Positions 9,886 to 17,706 of a stretch of 64,000 nucleotides of DNA are shown here, one piece after another. The notes under the pieces are model-generated. The model saw only the letters and a program-made list of their open reading frames with translations, did not search any database and was not told the origin of the DNA. The stretch is from Trichomonas vaginalis G3. Taxonomy: Eukaryota > Parabasalia > Trichomonadida > Trichomonadidae. How positions within the stretch are numbered: position 1 is the stretch's first letter; each line of letters begins with the position of its first letter. Made by a program: the position numbers and the translations under genes. The DNA lies in assembly GCF_026262505.1 (NCBI RefSeq), contig NC_067205.1, positions 16,058,001 to 16,122,000 of the forward strand. Reading direction: 5' to 3'.

Positions 9886-10287
9886 ATGGGTTTATTTGGT
9901 GCGTTAGCAGGAGTTGCATCTAGATTTTTACCCGCAGTGGGAACAATAGCCAGAGGTGCATTTGGAATTGGAAGGAAGATTTTGAGTACATTAGGTATAC
10001 TGAAAGAGAAAGCACAACCTATTATACAAACTGTACAGAAAGGTTGGGAGGTAGCACGAGATGCAGCAAATCTTATTCCAAATCCTGAAACAAGAGGAAA
10101 AGTTCAAGGATGGATGGACAATGTAGGAAGACAAGCAGGAAACTACTATAACAAAGCAAATGACTACTATAACCAAGCAGGGCACTATATGGACCAAGGT
10201 GAAAGATTCTTTAACAGAGGATATAACCATGCACAACAGTGGGTAAACAACAACCAACCGCAACCGCCTCAAACGTGGGGAATGTAA
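9886..10287 (+). CDS. 133-residue amphipathic glycine-rich protein, likely virion component
   Basis: Begins MGLFGALAGVASRFLPAVG, a glycine/alanine-rich amphipathic helix followed by a basic segment (about 20-45), a central helical part, and a Tyr/Asn/Gln-rich tail (NYYNKANDYYNQAGHY) ending in Pro/Gln. Function not recognised. Adenovirus and Polinton virions contain small membrane-active or core proteins of similar style, which is only an analogy. Near-identical copy at 53647-54048; a shorter protein of the same style lies at 50327-50569. Preceded by the element start box. Confidence 0.7.
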   Translation: MGLFGALAGVASRFLPAVGTIARGAFGIGRKILSTLGILKEKAQPIIQTVQKGWEVARDAANLIPNPETRGKVQGWMDNVGRQAGNYYNKANDYYNQAGHYMDQGERFFNRGYNHAQQWVNNNQPQPPQTWGM

Positions 10288-10288
10288 A

Positions 10289-10309
10289 TTTTTTTACTGA
10301 GATGAAATG
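10289..10309 (+). promoter_or_regulatory. Element start box TTTTTACTGAGATGAAATG
   Basis: This word runs into the ATG of the 51-residue gene, and the same 19 bases precede the next gene (10467-10485) and their copy 2 equivalents (about 54052-54070 and 54224-54242). It is one version of the TTTTTAY-N(5-8)-AAATG box found before most core genes of the element. Confidence 0.65.
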
Positions 10310-10462
10310 AACAATACAGCATTGAGACAAATGGGCTCAAGATGGATTTGTCGGCTTCCAGCAGTTACACAACCACGTGTTTGTCAAGTTCTTCCTATAC
10401 CTCAAGAAGTTTTAGACCGACTTAAAAAACCTAAACAACCAGTTGAAAACAAACCAAACTAA
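10307..10462 (+). CDS. 51-residue conserved small protein
   Basis: Starts MNNTALRQMGSRWICRL and ends with a Lys/Gln/Pro-rich tail. No domain recognised. Real because the frame is preserved in copy 2 (54068-54220, 50 residues, one codon shorter), it has its own start box, and it sits tightly between two genes on the same strand. The ATG overlaps a TGA in another frame (ATGAAATGA), so the first ATG of the cluster would give only two codons; the second is used. Confidence 0.65.
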   Translation: MNNTALRQMGSRWICRLPAVTQPRVCQVLPIPQEVLDRLKKPKQPVENKPN

Positions 10463-10482
10463 AATTTTTTTACTGAGATGAA

Positions 10483-11067
10483 ATGACCGAAGAAGTTGAA
10501 ACGGTAGATTTGACACCACAAACAAAAAGTTCAGAACCATTGTCAAAACCTGTCAAAGAACTTACAGATGAAGAAAAAAATTCAATAATAGAAAGTGCCA
10601 GGTCTGGAAATACAAACCCTAACTACAAAGTCACTTTTCATAGAAATGGAACGGCTAGTATCTCAAAAAAGAAACAGACTCTCACAAATAAAATATTGAA
10701 GTCTGAAGGAGCTTTCGAGACAACAGATGGAAAAGTTTACTTCACTGACCAACAGTTCATTATAGAACATCTCATTGACTTAGAGTCGAAATATTCTAAA
10801 CTTTACAACAAACACAAAAAGTTGAAAGGAAAACAAAAACAAATGGCATATGATATTTATGAAGATGTTGACGACACAACTGTTCCTGTAGGTGAGGTAA
10901 AGTCAGGTGAACCGAAAAGTGACGAAAAACCGATAGAAGAAGAAAAACCAAAAACTGAAGATAAACCAAAACCAAAGTTTAGTTTCCAAACTAAACCAAG
11001 TCAACCTTCATTAGCTGGTATGGGTTGGCGTCAAAGACTTATGGCAGCAGGCGGTTATGTAAAGTAA
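10483..11067 (+). CDS. 194-residue Lys/Glu-rich conserved protein
   Basis: Not recognised. A folded-looking part (about 25-125) contains NYKVTFHRNGTASIS and FTDQQFIIEHLIDLESKYSKL (the last probably a coiled coil). It is followed by a charged, Pro-rich low-complexity linker and a conserved end, SLAGMGWRQRLMAAGGYVK. Copy 2 (54240-54806) is 188 residues, with the difference confined to the linker. It lies directly upstream of the polymerase on the same strand. A role as polymerase accessory or terminal protein is possible from position only. Confidence 0.65.
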   Translation: MTEEVETVDLTPQTKSSEPLSKPVKELTDEEKNSIIESARSGNTNPNYKVTFHRNGTASISKKKQTLTNKILKSEGAFETTDGKVYFTDQQFIIEHLIDLESKYSKLYNKHKKLKGKQKQMAYDIYEDVDDTTVPVGEVKSGEPKSDEKPIEEEKPKTEDKPKPKFSFQTKPSQPSLAGMGWRQRLMAAGGYVK

Positions 11068-11097
11068 AGAAAAAAACATTTTTTTATTTTTATAAAA

Positions 11098-13251
11098 ATG
11101 CCCCCGCATAGAATGGATAGAAAATCTGCTAGAATAAAAGCAGAGTTGCAAAGATATGGTTGGAGAGTTTCGAAGAATTTTAAATATAGGAAGGGAAGAC
11201 CCATAAAAGTCTATGACAAACTGGCTGGTCTTCGCTACGAAATGGACCTAGAAACAGCACGTGCAAATTATCCAAACAGACTAGAGAGGTTAGAAGAAGA
11301 ACGTCTTATGAACATGCCTTTCGATGTTAGTGAACCTCAAGTTGAAGGACACGACGGCTTTGCCAGATTCTACTGGAAACATGACGAACAATTGCATCCT
11401 TTGAGAAGGAAAAAAGGAAAAGGTGAAGATGCACATGCTCCCATGGAAAGAACAAGATATGCATATGAAAAGTACCGTGAAGTTAGAAGTCAAATTACAT
11501 CTGGTCGAACCTTTACAGTAAACTTTGACGAAGGAAAGAACAAAGAAGGCTTCATGGGAGTACTTGCTGCCATACAAGACGGAAATAAGAAAGGATACAA
11601 TCTCAGACTAACCGTAACAGATTTAGATGGTCACATTTACTATGCGCATGGCAATGAACAAACAGCCGCACAACTTCTTGACGCTTTCAAGACTACAAAG
11701 AGAGAACAAATGGTTGACTCCGACTCAGACATTTTGAATGCGATTGAAGGGATTGCAAGCGTGAAGTTCGAATGGTACCAACCCAACCCTCAAGCAGTCA
11801 GACAACATGCTGGGTATTTCCCGTTCATAAACAAGTCTGACATTAACTTAACCAGGTATGGAATTTACAATTCAATTGAAACAATTGTCAATGAACCTTG
11901 TATTCTTACATGTCTCAGGAACTCTGGTCTTGTTTCAGAAGAGAAAATGAAGTATCTTGAGTCATGTGTGAAGACAAGGTACATGCTCAGAGGTCAATTG
12001 GCTAAAATTGCACCGTTGGCAAATGTGAATATCCGAGTCAACATTCCGACTGAGAAAGGTTCTTCACATGACGACTATGTTGTTGACAAAGACTTACCAT
12101 GGTTGAAGATTGTAATTGTCCACAACCACTTCATGTTGAACGAAAGTCTTACAAACCCATTGTTCGGAAAAGGCAAGTGCAACATTGTCAGAGCTGTTAA
12201 CATTCTTTTCGAGAAAGGTTTGTTGGAACCAATTCCAGATGACAAGCTGACAGAAAGTTTTGTACCAAAAGACGAAACAAACTTTTCACTGTTAGCAAGA
12301 CCAAAAGTTGTTCCAGACAAAGTTCTAGTACAAAAGAAGTACACAGTTCCAAAAGGAGTTGGATTGTTCGGATACCAACCTGAACCAGAAGAACTTCCAA
12401 TGAGGTTGCAAGAACTTCAAGATGCTATAAACAAACTCCCATTGAGACATCCAATTGACGTCAAATTGTATTGGAGAGCATCTGAGTTAGGTCAGAAGGT
12501 TTTATATGAAACAGGTTGCTTCGACGATGTTTATGAGATAACAGGAGAAGTTTCTCAGAAGATAAGAGACTCGCTTGAATTTCCAAAAACTGGTCCGATT
12601 GGATGCGATAAGTTCGACTCAGATGAAAAAATATACTATGTCGACCTTAACGCCGCATACATGAGGTTCGTCCAATATATCCCGACTGGAATTCCAAACG
12701 AAGATGGTGAGTTCCCAGGAAGGAACTATACAGTTGGAAAAGTCATACAACAACTGTATGATATTAGGAAAGCTTCAAACCCCAAACTTGCAATGACATT
12801 AAAATTGCTTATGAATTCGACATGGGGGTATTCCATTAAAAAACCTCAAGAGATGAAGAGTAAACATTATGAGAAGGTCGACAACTTTGTTGAAAGGTTT
12901 TCTCCTTTTGTTTTGAAATACGAATTTACCGAAGGTGAAAGTGGCTTAGTAACCACATTAAAACCTATTGTCGAACATTGGTCTTACCCTCAGTTCGCAA
13001 AAGCAGTCCTTGACGAGTACAACAAATTCTTCTCCGAAGTCAAATCCAAAGTCAAGGTTTACTATGAGAACATCGACGCACTCATGACGAACGAAGAAGG
13101 CTATAACAAACTCATTGAAATGGGAATGGTCGGTGAAAAGATGGGTCAATTCAAATTGGACAAAATTTTCACCGAAGTTCATGTCCTCTCCAAGCGTAAG
13201 TACTGGGGTGTTAAAGAAGACGGCACAGAAATAAAACATTGCATGAAATAA
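11098..13251 (+). CDS. Polinton DNA polymerase B (protein-primed family), copy 1
   Basis: 717 residues. Polymerase palm motifs can be seen: motif A YYVDLNAAYMRF (513-524), motif B KLLMNSTWGYSIKKP (569-583) and the motif C region VYYENIDALMT (654-664). This order and the NSxxG form of motif B fit protein-primed viral and Polinton type B polymerases (DNA_pol_B_2). The N-terminal 200 residues are basic and have no motif I can name with confidence. It would copy the linear element using a protein primer. Start at the ATG preceded by TTTTTATTTTTATAAAAATG. Other copies: 29521-31118 and 54838-55551, both incomplete. The frame here is open throughout. Confidence 0.85.
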   Translation: MPPHRMDRKSARIKAELQRYGWRVSKNFKYRKGRPIKVYDKLAGLRYEMDLETARANYPNRLERLEEERLMNMPFDVSEPQVEGHDGFARFYWKHDEQLHPLRRKKGKGEDAHAPMERTRYAYEKYREVRSQITSGRTFTVNFDEGKNKEGFMGVLAAIQDGNKKGYNLRLTVTDLDGHIYYAHGNEQTAAQLLDAFKTTKREQMVDSDSDILNAIEGIASVKFEWYQPNPQAVRQHAGYFPFINKSDINLTRYGIYNSIETIVNEPCILTCLRNSGLVSEEKMKYLESCVKTRYMLRGQLAKIAPLANVNIRVNIPTEKGSSHDDYVVDKDLPWLKIVIVHNHFMLNESLTNPLFGKGKCNIVRAVNILFEKGLLEPIPDDKLTESFVPKDETNFSLLARPKVVPDKVLVQKKYTVPKGVGLFGYQPEPEELPMRLQELQDAINKLPLRHPIDVKLYWRASELGQKVLYETGCFDDVYEITGEVSQKIRDSLEFPKTGPIGCDKFDSDEKIYYVDLNAAYMRFVQYIPTGIPNEDGEFPGRNYTVGKVIQQLYDIRKASNPKLAMTLKLLMNSTWGYSIKKPQEMKSKHYEKVDNFVERFSPFVLKYEFTEGESGLVTTLKPIVEHWSYPQFAKAVLDEYNKFFSEVKSKVKVYYENIDALMTNEEGYNKLIEMGMVGEKMGQFKLDKIFTEVHVLSKRKYWGVKEDGTEIKHCMK

Positions 13252-13255
13252 AAAA

Positions 13256-13410
13256 TTTTTATATTCCTTCCTAGCTAATTTCCGTTTAATTTCATGGTCG
13301 CCCTCGGAGTCTTTGAATCGGACAGGTCGAGTTACACCATTCTTGGTCTCAAACTCATATATAACCTGTTTGTCTGTATTTTCGTCGACTATGGCACGAG
13401 ACACGAACAT
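13256..13410 (-). CDS. Small ORF, 5' part, divergent from the 87-residue gene
   Basis: Begins MFVSRAIVDENTDKQVIYEF. It runs into the end of the polymerase gene here; in copy 2 the equivalent stretch (31179-31381) has a longer 3' end with a Pro-rich tail. Start ATGs of this gene and its plus-strand neighbour are only 30 bp apart. Unrecognised; moderate to low certainty. Confidence 0.4.
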
Positions 13411-13440
13411 TGACCAAACGGACAAAAAGTGTCATTTCGG

Positions 13441-13704
13441 ATGGTCCCGCAGCCAATCGCATTCGAGCACTTCGAAGAAGCCTTACGTTCCAAGGGAGAG
13501 GGTGTCTGGTGCAAGGCAGAGGTCATGAGACTCTACGAGCAGTACATCCTCAATGCCTGGGAGGACAAATCGTCCTTGGATTGGCAATTCTACCAACTCC
13601 TCTGGGACGACCTCCTACGCAACTGGGATGACGAAAGAGTTCAATTCAGAGGTCAGGAACTAATTTTGCAAATGACCATTAATTTAAGCCGCTTACGCAA
13701 CTAA
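13441..13704 (+). CDS. 87-residue conserved accessory protein
   Basis: Starts MVPQPIAFEHFEEALRSKG; a compact helical protein rich in Trp (WCKAEV, AWEDKSS, DWQFYQLLWDDLLRNW). Not recognised. Preserved in copy 2 (31412-31675), where changes are mostly at the C-terminus. GTGTCATTTCGG, a good trichomonad initiator, ends right at the ATG, and AAACGG lies 20 bp upstream. The frame is open four codons further up but only from a GTG. Confidence 0.6.
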   Translation: MVPQPIAFEHFEEALRSKGEGVWCKAEVMRLYEQYILNAWEDKSSLDWQFYQLLWDDLLRNWDDERVQFRGQELILQMTINLSRLRN

Positions 13705-13753
13705 AAACTTAAATTTACTTGGGGTTTCCCCCTAAAATAAAATTTTTTTACTC

Positions 13754-14443
13754 TTAGAACCACTCGAGGTTCTCCTTACGGTTGTTGAGCTTGTCACCGT
13801 CAATGTGTCTGACCTTCGTCTTCTTGTTTGGATTTGGAACCCATTGCATACCGACAAGCCTTCCCATGGAAATTGTACCGTAATTTCGAAGGGTAAGGGT
13901 CAAGTGTCCCAAGTTGTTGAGGACTGGGGTAAGAACCTTGCCTGTCGCCTTGTTGCGGATTTTGTATGGGTAGGGTTGGGAAATTTCGTAAGCGTCATCG
14001 GCAACAAGGGTTGCCCAAACTTCCTCTTCTTCGTGTTTCTCTTCTTCCTCTTCTTCCTCTTCTTCCTCTTCTTTGATAATACCTTCTTCAATTTGGTACT
14101 CACGAAGTACGGTGTTGCATGTTCTGTCCTTTCCGAGTACCTTCCAGATGGCGTCTATCTCTTCGAAGAAACGGTAGATGAGTCTGGCAAGGTCTCGGTT
14201 CTCTCTCGCGTAAATGCGCAAGGTTTCCGCTAAATCGTTCAGGACTTTCTCATTGGAAGCTTGGTTCATGAGGAACTCACCTTTAAGTCCCTTCATCTCT
14301 TCCATAAGACTACTTTGGAGAGTCTTAACGGTGTTTGTCAGATGAGCTTTCAAATGCATAATTTGAATTTGAACTGGGCGCTTGTCTGGCAACCTTGAAA
14401 GGACATCTGCTATTGTGTTCGGCTTCGGTGCTTGTTCGGACAT
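13754..14443 (-). CDS. HNH endonuclease-like protein (HNH_3/NUMOD type)
   Basis: 229 residues. N-terminal 1-120 is helical and unrecognised; 125-141 is a run of Glu; 150-229 reads like a NUMOD4/HNH_3 unit of homing-type endonucleases: YKIRNKATGKVLTPVLNN (160-177), GHLTLTLRNYG, then the HNH-like end RHIDGDKLNNRKENLEW (212-228), where the HxxGDxxNNxxxNLEW pattern is characteristic. Such proteins nick or cut DNA at specific sites and often sit in mobile DNA. The initiator TTCATTTTTTCG is directly before the ATG on the minus strand. A broken copy lies at 31726-32414 and a degraded one at 22894-23335. Confidence 0.7.
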   Translation of the reverse strand: MSEQAPKPNTIADVLSRLPDKRPVQIQIMHLKAHLTNTVKTLQSSLMEEMKGLKGEFLMNQASNEKVLNDLAETLRIYARENRDLARLIYRFFEEIDAIWKVLGKDRTCNTVLREYQIEEGIIKEEEEEEEEEEEKHEEEEVWATLVADDAYEISQPYPYKIRNKATGKVLTPVLNNLGHLTLTLRNYGTISMGRLVGMQWVPNPNKKTKVRHIDGDKLNNRKENLEWF

Positions 14444-14475
14444 CGAAAAAATGAAGTGGTTTGAGAATGACGGTT

Positions 14476-15060
14476 TTACTTCAAAAAGCTTGTTATGACG
14501 GTTAAGTCATACAACAAGTTTAAAATAATATCTTGTTCTTCTTCTGAACGTTTGTTGTCTCTTCCGATAAAAGTTTCGAACATGAGAACCAAAAAACGTT
14601 TTTTGAGATTGCGGAAGAGTTCAGGCAAACGTTCATATTCTGGATATGTTGGGAGCAGTTCGAAACATCTGAGCTGACTTTCGGACAAAATTGGGACAAT
14701 GTCAGAAAATTCATCTTTGGTCGGACTGCTTGAAGGTAAGTCCCTTACATGTAAGTAGCTCTGGTAAAGTCTTCTCATTTCTGCTAACTTTTGGAGTATA
14801 GCTTCGTAGTTTAGAAGTTTTAATTTTAATTGTCTTATTCCACTCTTTACTTCTAAACGGTAAGTATCCATGAGGTCAAGAGTAGCTTTGGTAGCTTTAA
14901 GTGGAGCTATCTGTTCCTTGACTTGTGCAATTTTGGTTGCAATTGTGGTTTGAGCTCCTTCAAGTTCGCCGTCTATGTCGTTCTCAACGTCTTCAAGCAT
15001 GGCTTGAAACTCTTCATCGGTCCATTGAGATTGGTGTGGAACGAATTTAACTTGCTTCAT
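14476..15060 (-). CDS. 194-residue coiled-coil accessory protein
   Basis: Starts MKQVKFVPHQSQWTDEEF. Residues 25-105 look like a long helical or coiled-coil region (TTIATKIAQVKEQIAPLKA, IRQLKLKLLNYEAILQKLAE), followed by an end rich in Leu and aromatic residues. No family recognised. Initiator TTTCATTTTTTGA before the ATG. Copies at 32447-33029 (broken) and 23370-23955 (degraded). Confidence 0.55.
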   Translation of the reverse strand: MKQVKFVPHQSQWTDEEFQAMLEDVENDIDGELEGAQTTIATKIAQVKEQIAPLKATKATLDLMDTYRLEVKSGIRQLKLKLLNYEAILQKLAEMRRLYQSYLHVRDLPSSSPTKDEFSDIVPILSESQLRCFELLPTYPEYERLPELFRNLKKRFLVLMFETFIGRDNKRSEEEQDIILNLLYDLTVITSFLK

Positions 15061-15082
15061 TCAAAAAATGAAAAAAATGTTT

Positions 15083-15379
15083 TTACTCAAAGCGTGCCAT
15101 GTATATGGCTATAAGAAACTTACCAGAAGGCTTCTTCTTCACATGAGACTCTGGTAACTTGAGTGTTGGTGTTGGAGTTCTTGGGGGAGGTGGCTCTGAA
15201 ATTTCAAATCTCTCTCGAGCGCAACAACAGATGTCAGAATAACATTCCCCACTGTCCTTCTTGCCACCATAAACTGTGTATTGACCAAACTTGCATTTAC
15301 AGGAAGACCGGTCAATACAAGGTTCACAGTTGAAATAGTTGTACACAAACCTGTTGAGTACGAGTGTGAGTAAAAACAT
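15083..15379 (-). CDS. 98-residue Cys-rich protein with hydrophobic N-terminus
   Basis: Begins MFLLTLVLNRFVYNYF, which may be a signal or anchor. A Cys-rich part follows (CEPCIDRSSCKCKFGQY and CYSDICCCARE, about nine Cys in 40 residues), then a Pro-rich stretch and a basic end. Could be a small disulfide- or metal-binding surface protein; not recognised. TTCACTTTTTTTATG is a typical initiator-ATG arrangement. Most of this gene is missing in copy 2 (around 33040-33140). Confidence 0.5.
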   Translation of the reverse strand: MFLLTLVLNRFVYNYFNCEPCIDRSSCKCKFGQYTVYGGKKDSGECYSDICCCARERFEISEPPPPRTPTPTLKLPESHVKKKPSGKFLIAIYMARFE

Positions 15380-15406
15380 AAAAAAAGTGAAGTGAAAATG
15401 AGATGT

Positions 15407-15772
15407 TTACTGAACTGGTTGGATGTCGCCTTCACAGGTTATGTAGAACGGCTGACCCGAGAAGTGAAGGAGACCCTTGAGAATTTGGTTCATTCTTGGG
15501 AAAGGGTTCTCTCTGTTTGGAAGTTGTATCCAAGGACGCTTGGCAAAGAACTTGAGAAGAGCTTCCTTCTTTGCTTGCTTTATGTCGTCGTAGGCTGTCC
15601 CGTCTGGTATTTGAATTGGAATTCCAGTCGAAGTCTCGAGATTCAAGGCAGCCCTTCCCGTTATCCAACAGTTAACAAGCTTGCCTTTTACATTCTGCCT
15701 GAGGAAGTCTTTAACAAGCTCGTTAATTTCAATTAGGTAAATTGCCTCGTCGGTAGGTTCGACCTCGACCAT
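15407..15772 (-). CDS. 121-residue conserved accessory protein
   Basis: Starts MVEVEPTDEAIYLIEINEL, followed by alpha/beta-looking sequence (STGIPIQIPDGTAYDDIKQ, HFSGQPFYITCEGDIQPVQ). Not recognised. The ATG sits at the very edge of the minisatellite at 15773. The same N-terminus (EAIYLIE) is seen at each of the array loci (33528, about 59870, 60358), so this gene and the array travel together. Copy 2 at 33154-33528 is 124 residues and distinctly diverged in sequence, unlike the core genes. Confidence 0.6.
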   Translation of the reverse strand: MVEVEPTDEAIYLIEINELVKDFLRQNVKGKLVNCWITGRAALNLETSTGIPIQIPDGTAYDDIKQAKKEALLKFFAKRPWIQLPNRENPFPRMNQILKGLLHFSGQPFYITCEGDIQPVQ

Positions 15773-16095
15773 TGCTACTGTCAGTAAAAGTACTGCTACT
15801 GTCAGAAAAAGTACTGCTACTGTCAGTAAAAGTACTGCTACTGTCTGTCAGTAAAAGTACTGCTACTGTCAGTAAAAGTACTGCTAGTTGCAGTAAAAAG
15901 GAAAATTTGAGAGGGTTTTCGACGATAAAGTACTGCTACTGTCAGAAAAAGTACTGCTACTGTCAGTAAAAGTACTGCTACTGTCAGAAAAAGTACTGCT
16001 ACTGTCAGTAAAAGTACTGCTACTGTCAGAAAAAGTACTGCTACTGTCAGTAAAAGTACTGCTACTGTCAGTAGCAGTACTGCTAGTAGCAGAGA
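15773..16095. repeat. Palindromic minisatellite, 21-bp unit, between divergent genes (type 1)
   Basis: About 14 units of GTACTGCTACTGTCAGTAAA (period 21 bp). Each unit carries the near-palindrome TACTGTCAGTA. The run is interrupted once, near 15898-15927, by a non-repeat segment with AAATTTGAGAG. It fills the whole space between the 121-residue gene (minus) and the 192-residue gene (plus), so it occupies the shared upstream region of both. Confidence 0.9.
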
Positions 16096-16133
16096 TTTTT
16101 ATCGTTGTGGTCCGACGGTTAAGCCACAAACGA

Positions 16134-16712
16134 ATGTCCGACGTCCCACCAACCGAGCCCATTCCCAAGCCAGAGGAACCTAAAGAACCACAACAGTCTC
16201 CTCAGCAACCTCAGTTCCAGCAAGTACCTCCGATTTACTACCAATTTCCACCTCAAGGTTACTACCCACCACAAGGCTTCCCGAACTACCCTCCTCAGCC
16301 TATGCCTTACTTCCCCAACCCTTGGATGTTCCAGCAAGCTCCACCCCAGCAATTCCAATCTCAATCTCAATCGAAGAGAGACCAAGACTTCGAAGAAGGT
16401 CTGAACCGTTTACGCAAAGATTATGCCACAGCCCCTATGGAAGACGACAGGCTTTCAGTCTCTTCCCTCAAATCGACCGATTCGACTCGTACCACAGATT
16501 CGGTTCGTGACCGTGAAGACTACCTCAAGCAGTCTGAGAGACTCTTCATCCTACAATCATTTACAGTTGGAGCTCTCAAGAACATGCGCAATTACGAAGG
16601 TCAGACACCAGCTGGAGACCGCAAAACAGACGTACTCGCAAGAGCAGTCCAACTGGTCAAGACAAAGACTGAGATAGTCGACTTCATTCTTGCAGCTTGC
16701 CCATACAAGTAA
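16134..16712 (+). CDS. 192-residue Pro/Gln/Tyr-rich accessory protein
   Basis: Starts MSDVPPTEPIPKPEEPKEP. Residues 20-85 are Pro/Gln/Tyr-rich low complexity (QGYYPPQGFPNYPPQP), 85-120 charged and Ser-rich, and the last 60 residues look folded (FTVGALKNMRNYEGQTPAGD, KTKTEIVDFILAACPYK). Not recognised. The open frame extends 9 codons further up only through a GTG; the ATG chosen is the one whose MSDV context is preserved at all four array loci. Divergent from the 121-residue gene across the minisatellite. Confidence 0.6.
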   Translation: MSDVPPTEPIPKPEEPKEPQQSPQQPQFQQVPPIYYQFPPQGYYPPQGFPNYPPQPMPYFPNPWMFQQAPPQQFQSQSQSKRDQDFEEGLNRLRKDYATAPMEDDRLSVSSLKSTDSTRTTDSVRDREDYLKQSERLFILQSFTVGALKNMRNYEGQTPAGDRKTDVLARAVQLVKTKTEIVDFILAACPYK

Positions 16713-16740
16713 AAAAATAAACAATTACGAGTTAAACTTT

Positions 16741-16941
16741 TTATTCTTTCTTTTCTGAGTTGTTTAGAGCTGGTTTCTCTTGTAGGAGCCTTTCGTACTC
16801 TTCCATGGTCATGTAATTGCGAATTTGGTACGCAATTCCAGGTTCGTTGTTTTTGAACCTTACGTATGTAACGCTTCCATCTTCCTCAGGGAAGTAAGCT
16901 GCTAACATCTGACCAAGTTTTCTCGGTGACTCGGAGCTCAT
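16741..16941 (-). CDS. 66-residue accessory protein
   Basis: Begins MSSESPRKLGQMLAAYFPEE and continues with VTYVRFKNNEPGIAYQIRNY, a compact alpha/beta-like piece. Not recognised. Preserved in copy 2 (34394-34597). GACATTTTTAATG lies at the start, close to the host-like initiator; AACGTT lies about 20 bp upstream. Convergent with the 192-residue gene. Confidence 0.5.
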   Translation of the reverse strand: MSSESPRKLGQMLAAYFPEEDGSVTYVRFKNNEPGIAYQIRNYMTMEEYERLLQEKPALNNSEKKE

Positions 16942-16993
16942 TAAAAATGTCACTTTTTAAACGTTAAGTTTTTAGTCTTATTTTACCCTTTGT

Positions 16994-17188
16994 TTACCCT
17001 TTGTTTACCCTTTGTTTGTCAAGGTAGTATTGGAGTGCAATTTCTCCAAATTCTCTGTGTCGGAGTTCTTCAGCATTTTCCAAGGTGTACCTGGAGAACT
17101 CAAAGAAGTTGTCAAGAAGATACTGCCATGCTGCTCTTCTGAGTTCGTCGGTATTTTGGAAGTGTTGCACCTTCGAGTCTTCGGACAT
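16994..17188 (-). CDS. 64-residue accessory protein ending in an 11-bp repeat
   Basis: Begins MSEDSKVQHFQNTDELRRAA; helical. The last codons run into three direct copies of ACCCTTTGTTT (about 16983-17016, plus strand), giving RVNKG at the end; copy 2 has one copy of the repeat there. GTGTCATTTTTTTC before the ATG is a good initiator and AAAACGG lies upstream. Divergent from the membrane gene, 44 bp between ATGs. Confidence 0.5.
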   Translation of the reverse strand: MSEDSKVQHFQNTDELRRAAWQYLLDNFFEFSRYTLENAEELRHREFGEIALQYYLDKQRVNKG

Positions 17189-17232
17189 GAAAAAAATGAC
17201 ACTTTTTCTATTAAACCGTTTTGGCATTTCTC

Positions 17233-17412
17233 ATGAGTGAGTATAGTTCTGCCGAACCATTGGAAGAGAAGAAGTACTCTTGCTGGCAAAAGACAAAAAT
17301 AGTTGCCTTAGTTGTCATTGCAATTGTACTCGTAATTGAATTCATTGTACTTCTCTTCACGTACATAAAACTCAAGGACGGCATATGCTTTAAGAAGCTA
17401 CCATCTTACTAA
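17233..17412 (+). CDS. 59-residue single-span membrane protein
   Basis: Starts MSEYSSAEPLEEKKYSCWQK; residues 25-46 (IVALVVIAIVLVIEFIVLLF) form one clear membrane span, followed by a short basic tail. It shares MSE and its upstream CCGTTTT with its divergent neighbour. No family recognised. In copy 2 only the first 22 codons remain before a junction at about 34941. Confidence 0.6.
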   Translation: MSEYSSAEPLEEKKYSCWQKTKIVALVVIAIVLVIEFIVLLFTYIKLKDGICFKKLPSY

Positions 17413-17459
17413 GACTAAACACTTAGATTTTTCAAGCTTGACTTTTTACAATTTGAATT

Positions 17460-17645
17460 TTACACCCAAAAATATATTTTAGGGTAGATGGTTAGATCTA
17501 ACCTGTTTTCTAACCTCTTTTCTACCCTCTTGAATTTGTCATGAGTTTTACAGAATTCGGCAAAAATATATTTTAGGGTAGAAGGTTAGATCTAACCTGT
17601 TTTCTAACCTCTTTTCTACCCTCTTGAATTTGTCATGAGTTTTCC
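17460..17645. repeat. Two tandem GATC-centred sites with 12-bp half-site repeats (word GGTTA)
   Basis: Cores TTAGATCTAA at 17492-17501 and 17586-17595. Each site reads AAATATATTTTAGGGTAGA, then GGTTAGATCTAACC, then TCTAACC at 12-bp spacing (TCTAACCTGTTT, TCTAACCTCTTT, TCTACCCTCTTG), then CTTGAATTTGTCATGAG. The two sites are direct repeats about 94 bp apart, and face inward to the 304-residue gene; inverted partners lie on its other side. Confidence 0.85.
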
Positions 17646-17706
17646 CGAAATAAAAAATAAAGTTGGTTTTTTTAAAAAAATATTTTTTTATTTTTATTGT
17701 AAGAAC

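Larger units (their letters stand above)
13252..17440. mobile_element. Accessory module between polymerase and ATPase, copy 1
   Basis: About ten small genes on both strands that differ from the core genes: richer in G and C, host-like TCA(C/T)TT initiators directly before the ATG, AAACGG/CCGTTT words upstream, and divergent gene pairs. It starts a few bases after the polymerase stop and ends at CAAGCTTGACTTTTTACAA (17437-17455), a junction word that recurs at other module edges. The same block occurs at 31119-34943 and, degraded, inside 22894-26430. No transposase is recognised in it. Confidence 0.6.

Noticed and set aside
16107-16133. Upstream start for the Pro/Gln gene giving MVRRLSHKR
   Set aside because: The first codon is GTG and the stretch lies at the array edge; the ATG at 16134 is the conserved one at other loci.
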